A stretch of DNA of 64,000 nucleotides from Paenibacillus mendelii (GTDB lineage: Bacteria > Bacillota > Bacilli > Paenibacillales > Paenibacillaceae). The position numbers and the translations under genes are program-made. The stretch lies in the NCBI RefSeq assembly GCF_024498075.1, contig NZ_JANHOF010000004.1, positions 372,001 to 436,000 on the forward strand, in the 5' to 3' direction. Of this stretch, positions 42,103 to 50,706 are shown piece by piece. The number at the start of each line of letters is the position of its first letter. Position 1 is the stretch's first letter. The notes below the pieces were generated by a model. That model was given only the letters and a program-made list of their open reading frames with translations, did not search any database and was not told where the DNA came from.

Positions 42103-42107
42103 CAACC

Positions 42108-42581
42108 ATGGTAAACATTCGGCCGCTGGTTATCAGTGATCCCCCTTTCGTGAAATCGATCATGGCGGAACATACTCTACAGTTCCCATACTTCATCATC
42201 GAACAATATCCGGCACGCTGGCGTGAATGCTTGGAATCCGCTGAAGGCACCAAATGCGGCTATTATGTCGCTCATACCGAAATAATCCTTGGTCATGGAG
42301 GCTACATGTATAGGGATGAATTAGGCCTATACGAGCTTATCGGAATCGTCGTGAAGAAAGATTGCCGGCGCCGGGGAATCGGTGTTTCGATGATTGGTAC
42401 CCTATGCAGCAAAGTAAGAGAATTGGGCGGGAGTAAAGTTATTCTATATACTTTGGGTCATATAGGGAATGAAGATACGCTTACCTTCTATCACAGGATT
42501 GGATTCGAAGATGTAAAACATGAACCGGATTATTTCATGCCTGGATACCATCGCGTAACATTCACGAAAGATGTGGTTTGA
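42108..42581 (+). CDS. GNAT family N-acetyltransferase (operon, gene 2)
   Basis: 157 residues. The acetyl-CoA loop KKDCRRRGIGVSMIGTLC and TLTFYHRIGFEDVKHEPDYF are clear. Two ATGs compete: 42099 overlaps the previous stop (ATGA) but sits 2 bases from GGAG, whereas 42108 is 11 bases away; I use 42108. Substrate unknown. Confidence 0.82.
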   Translation: MVNIRPLVISDPPFVKSIMAEHTLQFPYFIIEQYPARWRECLESAEGTKCGYYVAHTEIILGHGGYMYRDELGLYELIGIVVKKDCRRRGIGVSMIGTLCSKVRELGGSKVILYTLGHIGNEDTLTFYHRIGFEDVKHEPDYFMPGYHRVTFTKDVV

Positions 42582-42607
42582 CGTATCGCGAAGCAAGGAG
42601 GAACCGT

Positions 42608-43108
42608 GTGTCGATAGGTCTAATCATTAGAAACATTCGAACCGGGGAAATGGAATTCTTCTCCTCCATTCTGAAGGAAGGCGCAGGTTGGTTATCCGAA
42701 CGCGGCATGCCGATGTGGAGTGCAGACCAAGTCTCCGCCCAACAATTGTTGGCGAGCAACCCCATTGATGAGATGTACATGGGATTCTTGAACAATGAGA
42801 CAGCAGCGGTCATGATCCTTCAGGAAGAGGATCCCTGGGTATGGCCTGATGATCCCGTCCATCAGTCGTTGTATTTGCATAAGCTATGTGTTCGCAGAAA
42901 ATATGGGGGAACGGGAGTGTCGCAAGGGATGATCCGCTGGGCAGAATCACATGCCAAGCATCTTGGCAAAAAGTTTCTTAAGCTTGATTGCGCTTCTGAT
43001 AGAACCCGTCTTTGTGAGTTTTACACGAGGCAAGGATTTAATAAAGTGAACGAAACCGTGGTTCTTGGGAAGTATCCGACTTCTTTATTCGAGCTTAAGA
43101 TTACATGA
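42608..43108 (+). CDS. GNAT family N-acetyltransferase (operon, gene 3)
   Basis: 166 residues from a GTG at 42608, picked because AAGGAGG lies 6 bases upstream. The fold is a two-part GNAT: a long head (AGWLSERGMPMWSADQVS) then HKLCVRRKYGGTGVSQGMIRWAESH and CEFYTRQGFNKVNE. The head resembles GNAT enzymes that act with a conserved W-x-x-x-Q-W. It is 26 bases after the previous gene, in one transcription unit. Confidence 0.83.
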   Translation: MSIGLIIRNIRTGEMEFFSSILKEGAGWLSERGMPMWSADQVSAQQLLASNPIDEMYMGFLNNETAAVMILQEEDPWVWPDDPVHQSLYLHKLCVRRKYGGTGVSQGMIRWAESHAKHLGKKFLKLDCASDRTRLCEFYTRQGFNKVNETVVLGKYPTSLFELKIT

Positions 43109-43134
43109 TTGATAAATGAGTCCGCCGGATTATT

Positions 43135-43163
43135 CCGGTACTCGCCATAGATGCGAGTACCGG
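43135..43163 (+). terminator. Hairpin after the PfpI/GNAT operon
   Basis: CCGGTACTCGC and GCGAGTACCGG form a perfect 11-bp stem around CATAGAT. No T run follows, so I call it a terminator-like hairpin with moderate support from position. Confidence 0.55.
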
Positions 43164-43319
43164 AAGTGCCATTTAGACGCATCATGCAACTGCTGTTCCC
43201 AGGCGTTCGCTCTACGTCTCTATACAGGCAAGCCCTTGATCTGCTCCGTGCCGGTTAAATGGACGAGTTCTTGATCAACCCGACTTTACGGCAATTTGGC
43301 ATGCCAACACGTTACCGTG

Positions 43320-44417
43320 CTATCGTACGACGCCAACCAGTGCCAGACGGCAGTTGCTGCCCGTGCAATTCGGCCCGTCCCCGTGGATGACTTCCATCTC
43401 GAATCGATGCTGACCGTTCGATAAATCGTCGGCTGCCGGGAACATCCGGTACCAGCCGTCGTTACCGCACCAGTCCGGACGCTCGCGCTTAGAGACCTGC
43501 CACTCGCCCCCGTCTATCCGATAACGGAATTCCGAGGCAGACCGGCCAAAGTCGAATCCGAGCGTAAGTCCTCGCCCCTCGAAGGTGAAGGACAACCTCG
43601 CCCCGATCGCCGCCGTCTCCAGCACCTGATCCATCCATTCCAGATGCGGCCAGCGCCGGATTAACCAGGGACCTTCTGTCTCGATGCTGGACAAATCCAA
43701 GCGGAACGCATCGCCCCAGTGCATCGCATTCAGCGGTTCTGGCAGCGGGTTACCCGCTTCCGAATCCACGGCCTTGCGCTCCTCCGACAATTCTGACTGA
43801 AGGAACGCGATGACGCTCTGCGCGTAGCTTAGACTGCCGCGTTCCGTCGGATGGAGACCATCGGGAAGCCATTCCTCCCAGCGCATCCGCCCCCGCTTCA
43901 CTTCCTCCAGGGCATGCAGCCCCATGTTGACGGAACCGATGCCGTAATGCTCGGCCAGCTTCTCGAAATCCGCTATCGACGCGGGAGCTCCTCCATCGAT
44001 TAGATCGCGATAGAACTCCTGGCGGAATGTGTGGACGAGTACAACATCCCTGCTGCCGTCCCGCAGCAATTTCCGCAGCAGTCCTTCCCGGGTGCGCATC
44101 CGCTTCTCGACCGGATCGTCGCTGTCGTTCACCGAATAATCGACGAAAACCAAGTCACATTCCCGCTCGATCAGATCGCGCTCGGCCCGGAAGACGGCCA
44201 ATTCACTGCCTGTTGCTCCGATAGCGGCGTTCTCGACGTAAACCCGTACTTGCGGATAGTTCTCCTTGATCCAGGCGGCCACCGGCTCCGGCCAATTATT
44301 GCGCGGCCTGGCGTCCGTGATCGAGCCTCCAATAAAGCCAACTCTCAAGGTACCGGAAGCAAGCGCTTTCGGGAGATTCGAAAGCGGCTTCCGATGGTTC
44401 CAAATATGCTCATTCAT
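43320..44417 (-). CDS. SGNH/GDSL hydrolase with C-terminal accessory domain
   Basis: 365 residues, no signal peptide. Catalytic blocks: FIGGSITDA (Ser32), AAIGATGSE (Gly block), VDYSVNDSD (Asn97) and WLPDGLHPTERG (Asp186, His189). A beta-rich C-terminal part (about 215-365) follows. Such enzymes remove acetyl or other acyl groups from sugars. RBS AAAGGA is 13 bases upstream. The decayed sulfatase lies just upstream of it on the same strand. Confidence 0.88.
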   Translation of the reverse strand: MNEHIWNHRKPLSNLPKALASGTLRVGFIGGSITDARPRNNWPEPVAAWIKENYPQVRVYVENAAIGATGSELAVFRAERDLIERECDLVFVDYSVNDSDDPVEKRMRTREGLLRKLLRDGSRDVVLVHTFRQEFYRDLIDGGAPASIADFEKLAEHYGIGSVNMGLHALEEVKRGRMRWEEWLPDGLHPTERGSLSYAQSVIAFLQSELSEERKAVDSEAGNPLPEPLNAMHWGDAFRLDLSSIETEGPWLIRRWPHLEWMDQVLETAAIGARLSFTFEGRGLTLGFDFGRSASEFRYRIDGGEWQVSKRERPDWCGNDGWYRMFPAADDLSNGQHRFEMEVIHGDGPNCTGSNCRLALVGVVR

Positions 44418-44499
44418 CGACGTTCACGTTTCCTTTCGCATTCATGTGTAGGTCAGCCGAAAGATGACGCTGCATGAGTGCTGAATTACCGGATACCAT

Positions 44500-44910
44500 C
44501 TATGTCAAATGTACTTCGGCCAACCAATGTTCGATGTCGCGCTTCAGCCTCTCCGCTACTTCCGGATATTCCCCCGCCAGATTGGTCCGTTCGCCGGGAT
44601 CGTCGGACAGATCGGATAAGTGGAAGGGATCAGCAGCCGTGATCAGTTCCGTCGATAGCTTCCGTTATGCCATACTTCCCCTTTCATTATGCCACAGAAC
44701 GTGAACGAGGTTCACACTGTTCCCTTGGCTCCAGTAAAAAATATGCGAATAATAGTCCACACAGCCTGCCAGGAAACCAAAAAACTCATCGAAGCCGTGG
44801 GCGTTCAGCCGGTTATCTACCGAGGTGCCCAGATGCCAATTCCCGAAAAGCGCCCTCCGGTATCAGGCGGATTGAAGCGCTTTCGCAAGTATCGATTGCT
44901 CGACTGTCAG
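44500..44910 (-). pseudogene. Sulfatase remnant
   Basis: On the minus strand one frame gives LTVEQSILAKALQSA, a TGA at 44865-44863 where sulfatases have Gly, then YRRALFGNWHLGTSVDN and HGFDEFFGFLAGCVDYYSH, FYWSQGNSVNLVHVLW, a TAA at 44667-44665, then KLSTELITAADPFHL and SDLSDDPGERTNLAGEYP to the natural stop. The catalytic C/S-x-P-x-R region and most of the C-terminal half are gone; about 137 codons remain of a normal 450-500. Two in-frame stops and large deletions make it dead. Confidence 0.85.
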
Positions 44911-44999
44911 CCATTACAATTTTTGGAAGCTAGGTTTACTTCAAGGTTACCTAATGCTCCACAATCATTCAATTTTGCATGCAGGTTTAGGTCGACAAG

Positions 45000-45030
45000 T
45001 AAGCCGATCCCAATTGGAATCGGCTTATTT
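45000..45030. terminator. Hairpin downstream of the TPR lipoprotein gene
   Basis: TAAGCCGAT and ATCGGCTTA pair around a symmetrical CCCAATTGGA centre. TTTG follows on the plus strand and a weak T tract on the minus strand. It may end the minus-strand lipoprotein gene 30 bases away. Confidence 0.5.
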
Positions 45031-45060
45031 GTATAAAAGTTTGAATCCCTGAAACTAGTC

Positions 45061-46215
45061 TTATCTCTCGAATTGCAGCGGATCTACGATCGGGTACGTT
45101 CCTTCCGATACTGGCGCTATGGTGATAGATGAATACTTTCGAACATCTCCCTCTACGAAAAAATTTCCTTTCGATTTCTCACCTGGCATCAGCGCGTTCG
45201 TGCCGCCACCGCCTACGGATCGTGTCATCGGATCGCCGTTCTGATCCATAAAATAGATAGCCCATGCCGCGTATGCCATGTAATCAACGTTAGGATCGTT
45301 CGTAACCGTATAATAGATCTGACTCGAGTTTAACGGTTTGGAGTATAAAATATCGGTTATCTGAAACGTTAACGAGTCACGAGTAATCGTTCGTTTTGCA
45401 TCCGCAATACGCTTCTGTTCTCTCGCAATTTCTTGTTCCTTCTCTGCGTCCTTGGATGCAGCCAGCTGCTTCATCTCATCGGTGATTCTAGGCCAGGAGG
45501 CGCTGCTCTTCAAGGACCAATTGGCCTCCGGATTGGAGTAGCTTTCACCGATCGATACTTCCAGTTCATCCTTTTTAATCATCCTAATCGTGCCGCTGCC
45601 CTTGTTCCCCCATCCATCGTCGTCATACACAAAGCTGATCATTCCGCTCGAATATTCAGCCTCAACAGCAATGGAAGCATACCGGCTGGCCGGAGGACTT
45701 TGGGTCGAAATCAACTCCACCCTCATTCGATTCGCACTCAAATCTTGAATCTTGACATAATGATAGGCCTCATAGCTGGTAGGGACCTGTCCCCACTCTC
45801 CGATCAGGCTGTCCCGCCACAAGACCTCGGCATCCGCAAGGATGGATGCGGATTGTTCAACCCATTCTGCTGCTTGTCCAACTCTATTCTTCTTGTCCGA
45901 ATTGGTTCGAAGCAAGTTGACCGCTGTCCCGTAATCCTGCTGATCCATCGCCATCCGCGCGTTGTCCAGATTGGATTTAATGTCTCCCACGTCTTCATAT
46001 TGCTTAATCGCCTTATTCAAGTAATCGTCGGCTTCCGCGGTTGGCTTTGCTTTCTTTGCCTCCCCGAAATATTGAACCGCCATTTCATAATGTTGATTGG
46101 ATAATGCCTCCATCCCCTTTTGCATGCTATCTTGGTACAGCTGATCTGCCGGATCAACAGAAGCACAACCTGCTAACAGGGTACACAGCAGCAGCGTGAA
46201 CATATATTTCCTCAC
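45061..46215 (-). CDS. Lipoprotein with TPR-like repeats and a C-terminal beta domain
   Basis: 384 residues from a GTG at 46215, preferred over the ATG at 46203 because it gives the leader its Arg-Lys head; AAAAGGGG lies upstream. The lipobox is LLAGC. Residues about 25-120 are helical repeats (GMEALSNQHYEMAVQYFGEAKKAKPT and similar), then a beta domain, a charged coil (KDAEKEQEIAREQKRIADAK) and an Ig-like telokin-type domain at the end (TFQITDILYSKPL ... SSITIAP). No known function. Single gene. Confidence 0.72.
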   Translation of the reverse strand: MRKYMFTLLLCTLLAGCASVDPADQLYQDSMQKGMEALSNQHYEMAVQYFGEAKKAKPTAEADDYLNKAIKQYEDVGDIKSNLDNARMAMDQQDYGTAVNLLRTNSDKKNRVGQAAEWVEQSASILADAEVLWRDSLIGEWGQVPTSYEAYHYVKIQDLSANRMRVELISTQSPPASRYASIAVEAEYSSGMISFVYDDDGWGNKGSGTIRMIKKDELEVSIGESYSNPEANWSLKSSASWPRITDEMKQLAASKDAEKEQEIAREQKRIADAKRTITRDSLTFQITDILYSKPLNSSQIYYTVTNDPNVDYMAYAAWAIYFMDQNGDPMTRSVGGGGTNALMPGEKSKGNFFVEGDVRKYSSITIAPVSEGTYPIVDPLQFER

Positions 46216-46393
46216 CAGATTCGGATCCCCTTTTATATGTAGTAGAAGTATCTTATGACCTATATGAATCCAAATCAATTGTCGAAATATGGGTATTTAG
46301 ACATTCCCGATCATATCATGCAAGGGCGTGAAAAGTCGATCCTGTTTTATGAGATCCTATGCCATCCATAGATTTCTGACTCACCAAACCATA

Positions 46394-46420
46394 TAAAAAA
46401 TACCGCCTAATGGCGGTGTT
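46394..46420 (-). terminator. Terminator of the lrgAB operon
   Basis: On the minus strand ACACCGCC-ATTA-GGCGGT is followed by ATTTTTTAT. A strong stem and T run lie about 30-50 bases after the lrgB stop. Confidence 0.88.
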
Positions 46421-46448
46421 CGCTTGTCGATCTCATCCCTAGGGCTTC

Positions 46449-47129
46449 CTATTGAAGCCAAATAATCAACCACGGTGCTGCGCATAGCGTAACGAATGCG
46501 GTGAACATCATCGCTATTCCGGCGACTGATCCCGTCACGGTGTCGTACTCCAGCGCTTTGCTGATCCCGGCCGAATGAGCACTGGTCCCGAACAGCACGC
46601 CGCGGGCGATCGAGCTGCGTATTTTGAACCATTTGACAATCAGAGGTCCCATTATTAAGCCCAATAAGCCTGTAACGAGCGTTGCAATAGCCGTGATTGT
46701 AGGCACGCCCCCATTAAATTGCGAGATAGTCATTGCAATGGGTGTGGTTGCCGAGCGCGGTGCGAGACTGTCCATGATTTCTTCATTTAACCCAAGCAAA
46801 CGGGCGAGCCCGACAGAGGTGACAATCGCAGCTATTGCGCCGCAGCTGACACTCGCGAGAATGGCATACGCATTCTTCTTCAATATGTCGATGTGCTTAT
46901 ATAGCGTGATGGCCAAGGCAATCGTAGCTGGCTCGACCATCTTGGTCAGCCATCCCGCTCCTTCGTCATACGTATCGAACGATACCCCGCTGATAAGAAT
47001 AACAGCAATGACCACGACAGGCGCAACAATTAGCGGCGTTAGGTAAACCTTTGGATGAGCGCGATATATTTTCTTGGCAGCCAGGTAGATGGCAATCGTG
47101 CCGCCCAGCCAGAACAACGCATTTCCCAT
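46449..47129 (-). CDS. lrgB: LrgB/CidB family membrane protein
   Basis: 226 residues, six or seven spans. EIMDSLAPRSATTPIAMTIS and GGVPTITAIATLVTGLLG, with GTSAHSAGISKALE, are the family signature. With its partner it forms a holin/antiholin-like or carbon-overflow (pyruvate/glycolate) transport pair. The ATG overlaps the lrgA-like stop by one base (TAATG). Confidence 0.92.
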   Translation of the reverse strand: MGNALFWLGGTIAIYLAAKKIYRAHPKVYLTPLIVAPVVVIAVILISGVSFDTYDEGAGWLTKMVEPATIALAITLYKHIDILKKNAYAILASVSCGAIAAIVTSVGLARLLGLNEEIMDSLAPRSATTPIAMTISQFNGGVPTITAIATLVTGLLGLIMGPLIVKWFKIRSSIARGVLFGTSAHSAGISKALEYDTVTGSVAGIAMMFTAFVTLCAAPWLIIWLQ

Positions 47130-47500
47130 TATGAAGCCGCCCTCTCCTTACGTCCTGTGATCCATTGACCAATCAGCCCTGCGCACAGCATAACGGCCAA
47201 GGTGCTCACAATGATCGTAATCGATATCGATAGACCGCTGTTGACGATCAGGCTCTTGTAGTTGATAATGCCCACGGTTGCCGGAATGAAGAATAAGAGC
47301 ATTTCGGCAACTAGAAATTTCGACCCCCGTTCGACCCATTCTAATCGGATCACCTTCAATTGAAGGAGCAGAAATAACAATATAATGCCAACGATACTAC
47401 CCGGTATCGGCAGATGCAGCCATTGAACGAGTACATCCGCAATCTGAGCAATAACGATTAACAGTATGATTTGAGCCGTCGTAATCCATAATTTCTTCAT
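47129..47500 (-). CDS. lrgA: LrgA/CidA family membrane protein
   Basis: 123 residues from the ATG at 47500 (GGAAGGGG upstream). Four spans with LHLPIPGSIVGIILLFLLL and the EMLLFFIPATVGIINY block, both diagnostic. Together with LrgB it is implicated in murein hydrolase control and in metabolite efflux. It is divergent from a LysR gene, as cidAB is from cidR. Confidence 0.92.
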   Translation of the reverse strand: MKKLWITTAQIILLIVIAQIADVLVQWLHLPIPGSIVGIILLFLLLQLKVIRLEWVERGSKFLVAEMLLFFIPATVGIINYKSLIVNSGLSISITIIVSTLAVMLCAGLIGQWITGRKERAAS

Positions 47501-47609
47501 AGCCGTTCTACCCCTTCCTATGTCCAAAAGTATACAGACTTGCTCGTCATGAGTAAAATGAATATATATCATGATTTGCATTCCATTTGTCTATGGAAGG
47601 AGGACGCTT

Positions 47610-48494
47610 ATGGAAATACGCCACTTGCAATATATTGCCGAGATCGTCCGCCGCAACAGCTTCACCAAGGCGGCAGAAGCCTTACATATCACACAGCCTA
47701 CGATAAGCAAAATGATCAAAAACCTGGAGAATGAGCTGAACCTCGAACTGTTTATCCGTGACGGGAAGCAGATCAAGCTTACGGATGCCGGGAAAGCCAT
47801 ACATAGCTACGCCGGACCGATCCTGCAATTATTCGATCATTTGCAAGCCGAAATTAACGATCTGACTTATTTGAAGAAAGGGAATGTTCGCGTTGGATTG
47901 CCTCCTATGGCTGGCTCCCGCTTCTTCCCTGGAGTGATTAAGAGCTTTCAGGATCGTTATCCGGGCATTGCCCTGACCTTAGTGGAGGATGGCGCTCGTA
48001 AAGTGGAGGAAAGCGTTGCAGAGGGCATACTTGATGTGGGGGTGGTGCTCTGGCCGGTGGATGAAGAACTCTTTGATTCTTTCCCGCTTGTCGAGGATCG
48101 ATTGAAGGTCATTCTACACCCGTCACACCGACTCGCATCACAGCAGCAACTTACACTTGCCGAGCTGGCTGAGGAGCGGTTCATCCTGTTCAATAGTGAG
48201 TTCGCTCTCCACAGCCGTATTATTAAGGAATGTATCTCAAGCGGGTTCGACCCTCATATCGTTTATGAAAGCTCACAATGGGATTTCATTGGTGAGATGG
48301 TCGCCGAGAATCTGGGCATCGCGATGCTGCCTAGCCGGATATGTGACGCACTTGATCCGAAGAAGGTACGTTCCATCCCGCTTGTTCAGCCGATCATCCC
48401 TTGGCGGCTTATTATGGTGTGGAAAAGAGAAGGCTATCTTTCTCTGGCAACCAGACAATGGATCTCTTTCACAAGAGAGAAATTCAATAGTTGA
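47610..48494 (+). CDS. LysR family regulator divergent from lrgAB (CidR-like)
   Basis: 294 residues from the ATG at 47610 (AAGGAGG 6 bases upstream). Winged helix RRNSFTKAAEALHITQPTISKMIKNLENELNLELFIR; effector domain GNVRVGLPPMAGSRFFP and PSRICDALDP. The layout (lysR divergent from cidA/lrgA-cidB/lrgB, 109 bases apart) matches CidR, which activates the pair in response to overflow metabolites. Assignment is by context. Confidence 0.9.
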   Translation: MEIRHLQYIAEIVRRNSFTKAAEALHITQPTISKMIKNLENELNLELFIRDGKQIKLTDAGKAIHSYAGPILQLFDHLQAEINDLTYLKKGNVRVGLPPMAGSRFFPGVIKSFQDRYPGIALTLVEDGARKVEESVAEGILDVGVVLWPVDEELFDSFPLVEDRLKVILHPSHRLASQQQLTLAELAEERFILFNSEFALHSRIIKECISSGFDPHIVYESSQWDFIGEMVAENLGIAMLPSRICDALDPKKVRSIPLVQPIIPWRLIMVWKREGYLSLATRQWISFTREKFNS

Positions 48495-48526
48495 GCACGT
48501 ATAGAAGGATCGAAGAGCAGCCGCCC

Positions 48527-49420
48527 TTAATTCGCCTCAAAGCTGTCGATGAAGAATCGAGCACTCTTGGGTAAATAATGATCCTTCAGCCATAGGATGC
48601 CCACATCGGATTGAAAGTCTGCATCTTCAATGTCGAGCATCTTCACGACAGTGGACGGGAATGAAGACATGACCGATTTAGGGAATACCGTTGCGCCGAT
48701 CCCCTCCGCTATTAGCGACATGATGATGGCGACGCTTGAGCACTCGCATACGATATTGGGCTCAAAGCCATGACGCTTGCATTCGTTCACCACCTGCTCA
48801 TGCATCCGGGTCGTTTGATCCGTCTTTAAGGTGAGGAAAGGAAATTGCGCCAATTCAATCATTCGTATCGTCTGGTTGCCTGAATATTGCTCCCATGAAC
48901 TTGGAATAACAACGACGAATGGATCGGAAGGCAGCGGAAGAACCGCATACTGCTTCGGATCCGTCAGTGCTTCGAACGGAAGTCTGGCTACAACCAGATC
49001 GATCGCTCTCTTCTCCAGCTCCTCTCCGAGATAAAAGTGATCACCCTCCAAAATTTTGAACGTTACACGGGGAAATCGCTCCCGGAATCGTTCAATGCGT
49101 TTGGGCAGCAGCGAGATGCATGAAACGACCGAGCCGATGGACAGAACACCGCGGACGCCTTCTTCCGTCTCTTTCACCTCTTGTAGCGTTTCATTGAATT
49201 GAATAAACAGCTGTTCGGCCTTCTGCCTGAGCAGCTCACCGGCATCAGTCAGCTGCAGCCCCTTGCCGTGGCGATCGAATAATTTCACGCCTAGCTCCTC
49301 TTCCATGAGCTTGAGCTGGCGGCTTAACGGCGGCTGTTCCATATTGAGCAGCTTTGCTGCACGCGTGACCTGTCCTTCCCGGGCAATCGTCAAAAAATAT
49401 TTCAATTGGCGCATATCCAT
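48527..49420 (-). CDS. LysR family regulator divergent from the branched-chain aminotransferase
   Basis: 297 residues. Helix-turn-helix EGQVTRAAKLLNMEQPPLSRQLKLMEEELGVKLFDR with a standard effector domain (VLSIGSVVSCISLLPKR, EGIGATVFPKS). AGGAGTG is 10 bases before the ATG. The palindrome in the shared promoter region suggests it controls itself and the divergent aminotransferase. Confidence 0.92.
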   Translation of the reverse strand: MDMRQLKYFLTIAREGQVTRAAKLLNMEQPPLSRQLKLMEEELGVKLFDRHGKGLQLTDAGELLRQKAEQLFIQFNETLQEVKETEEGVRGVLSIGSVVSCISLLPKRIERFRERFPRVTFKILEGDHFYLGEELEKRAIDLVVARLPFEALTDPKQYAVLPLPSDPFVVVIPSSWEQYSGNQTIRMIELAQFPFLTLKTDQTTRMHEQVVNECKRHGFEPNIVCECSSVAIIMSLIAEGIGATVFPKSVMSSFPSTVVKMLDIEDADFQSDVGILWLKDHYLPKSARFFIDSFEAN

Positions 49421-49434
49421 GCTTCAATCACTCC

Positions 49435-49456
49435 TATACCTTTAAGGTATAATAGA
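49435..49456. promoter_or_regulatory. LysR-type box overlapping a -10 element
   Basis: TATACCTT-T-AAGGTATA at 49435-49451 is a perfect inverted repeat of the ATAC-N7-GTAT type bound by LysR proteins. Its right arm runs into TATAAT (49448-49453), the likely -10 of the aminotransferase gene, so binding could block or shape that promoter. Confidence 0.6.
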
Positions 49457-49539
49457 ACAATAATATAGATACTTTAAATATATCCCATGAACTGCTATCA
49501 TTCAATTAGCGTTTACAAATGTAACGGGAGATGGTCCAT

Positions 49540-50607
49540 TTGGTTCAAGCAGTGGAAATCCAGCGAACACAAAACAAGAAAGAAAAACCATCCGAGCAGA
49601 AGCTTGGATTTGGCGTTCATTACACGGATCACATGTTTATCCTGGATTATGACGCGGGAAGCGGCTGGCATAGCCCACGCGTTGTACCCTATCAGCCAAT
49701 CGTGCTGGATCCCGCGGCTAAAGTATTTCATTATGGACAAACCGTTTTCGAAGGATTGAAGGCTTACAGAACCGAAGATGGCCGCGTCCTTCTGTTCAGA
49801 CCTAACAAGAACATTCAACGCCTGAACCGCTCCAACGAGCGTTTAAGCATCCCTTATCTCGAAGAGGACGTATTTATTGACGCCTTGAAGCAGCTGATCG
49901 AGGTTGACCGGGATTGGATCCCTTCAAGCCCCGGTACGTCGCTATATATCCGTCCATTCATTATCGCCACTCAACCTGCATTGGGCGTTGCTCCTTCAAC
50001 CCAGTACAAATTTATGATCATCATGTCGCCCGTTGGCGCTTATTATGCGAACGGTGTCAATCCGGTCAAAATTTATGTGGAGTCCCACTATGTCCGTGCT
50101 GTGAACGGCGGTGTCGGTGAAGCCAAGACTGCCGGTAACTACGCAGCAGGCCTTTCCGCACAAGAGGAAGCCAAAGCAAAGGGCTACGAGCAAGTGCTCT
50201 GGCTCGATGGGGTACACCGCAAGTACATCGAGGAAGTCGGAAGCATGAACGTCTTCTTCAAGATTAACGGAACCGTTCATACACCTGCACTAAATGGCAG
50301 TATTCTGGACGGTATCACACGCAACTCCATTATTCAGCAGCTCCAGCACTGGAATATTCCTGTTGAAGAGCGGACAATCTCGATTGAGGAGCTATACGAC
50401 TACCACGAGAAAGGAATGCTTGAAGAAGCATTCGGTACGGGTACTGCAGCCGTCATTTCTCCGATTGGAGAGCTCAATTGGCGCGGAGATAAGCTTATCA
50501 TTAACAATGGTGAAACTGGCGAGCTGTCAGCCAAGCTGTACGAATCGTTAACCGGCATTCAAACCGGAACGCTTCCGGATCCTTTTGGCTGGATGGTCGA
50601 GGTTTAA
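49540..50607 (+). CDS. ilvE: Branched-chain amino acid aminotransferase
   Basis: 355 residues from a TTG at 49540, since GGGAG is 9 bases upstream and leaves no space for the ATG at 49531. Fold-type IV features: HYGQTVFEGLKAYR, the PLP lysine Lys196 in GGVGEAKTAGNYAA, and KYIEEVGSMNVFF. It interconverts leucine, isoleucine and valine with their 2-oxo acids in the cytoplasm. Length and the EAKTAGNYA block match the larger (YwaA/eukaryote-like) subgroup. Followed by a strong terminator, so a single-gene unit. Confidence 0.93.
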   Translation: MVQAVEIQRTQNKKEKPSEQKLGFGVHYTDHMFILDYDAGSGWHSPRVVPYQPIVLDPAAKVFHYGQTVFEGLKAYRTEDGRVLLFRPNKNIQRLNRSNERLSIPYLEEDVFIDALKQLIEVDRDWIPSSPGTSLYIRPFIIATQPALGVAPSTQYKFMIIMSPVGAYYANGVNPVKIYVESHYVRAVNGGVGEAKTAGNYAAGLSAQEEAKAKGYEQVLWLDGVHRKYIEEVGSMNVFFKINGTVHTPALNGSILDGITRNSIIQQLQHWNIPVEERTISIEELYDYHEKGMLEEAFGTGTAAVISPIGELNWRGDKLIINNGETGELSAKLYESLTGIQTGTLPDPFGWMVEV

Positions 50608-50627
50608 GACGAATATCCCTAATTAAT

Positions 50628-50661
50628 AAAGACGTCTCCCAATGCTGGGAGACGTCTTTTG
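50628..50661 (+). terminator. Terminator of the aminotransferase gene
   Basis: AAGACGTCTCCCA-ATGC-TGGGAGACGTCTT is a perfect 13-bp stem followed by TT. It lies 20 bases after the stop codon. Confidence 0.9.
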
Positions 50662-50706
50662 GTGCCGGGCTCGGCATCCGGGACTACATAACCTTCGGTT
50701 AGTACG

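Noticed and set aside
42099..42107. ATGA overlap start for the second gene of the PfpI operon
   Set aside because: Kept as an alternative only; the GGAG site is 2 bases away, which is too close for efficient initiation.
44689..45036. 115-codon plus-strand frame
   Set aside because: It is the complement of the sulfatase remnant; the minus strand shows conserved sulfatase motifs.
49441..49539. T-box or other riboswitch before the branched-chain aminotransferase gene
   Set aside because: The leader is under 100 bases and has no T-box sequence, specifier stem or antiterminator.
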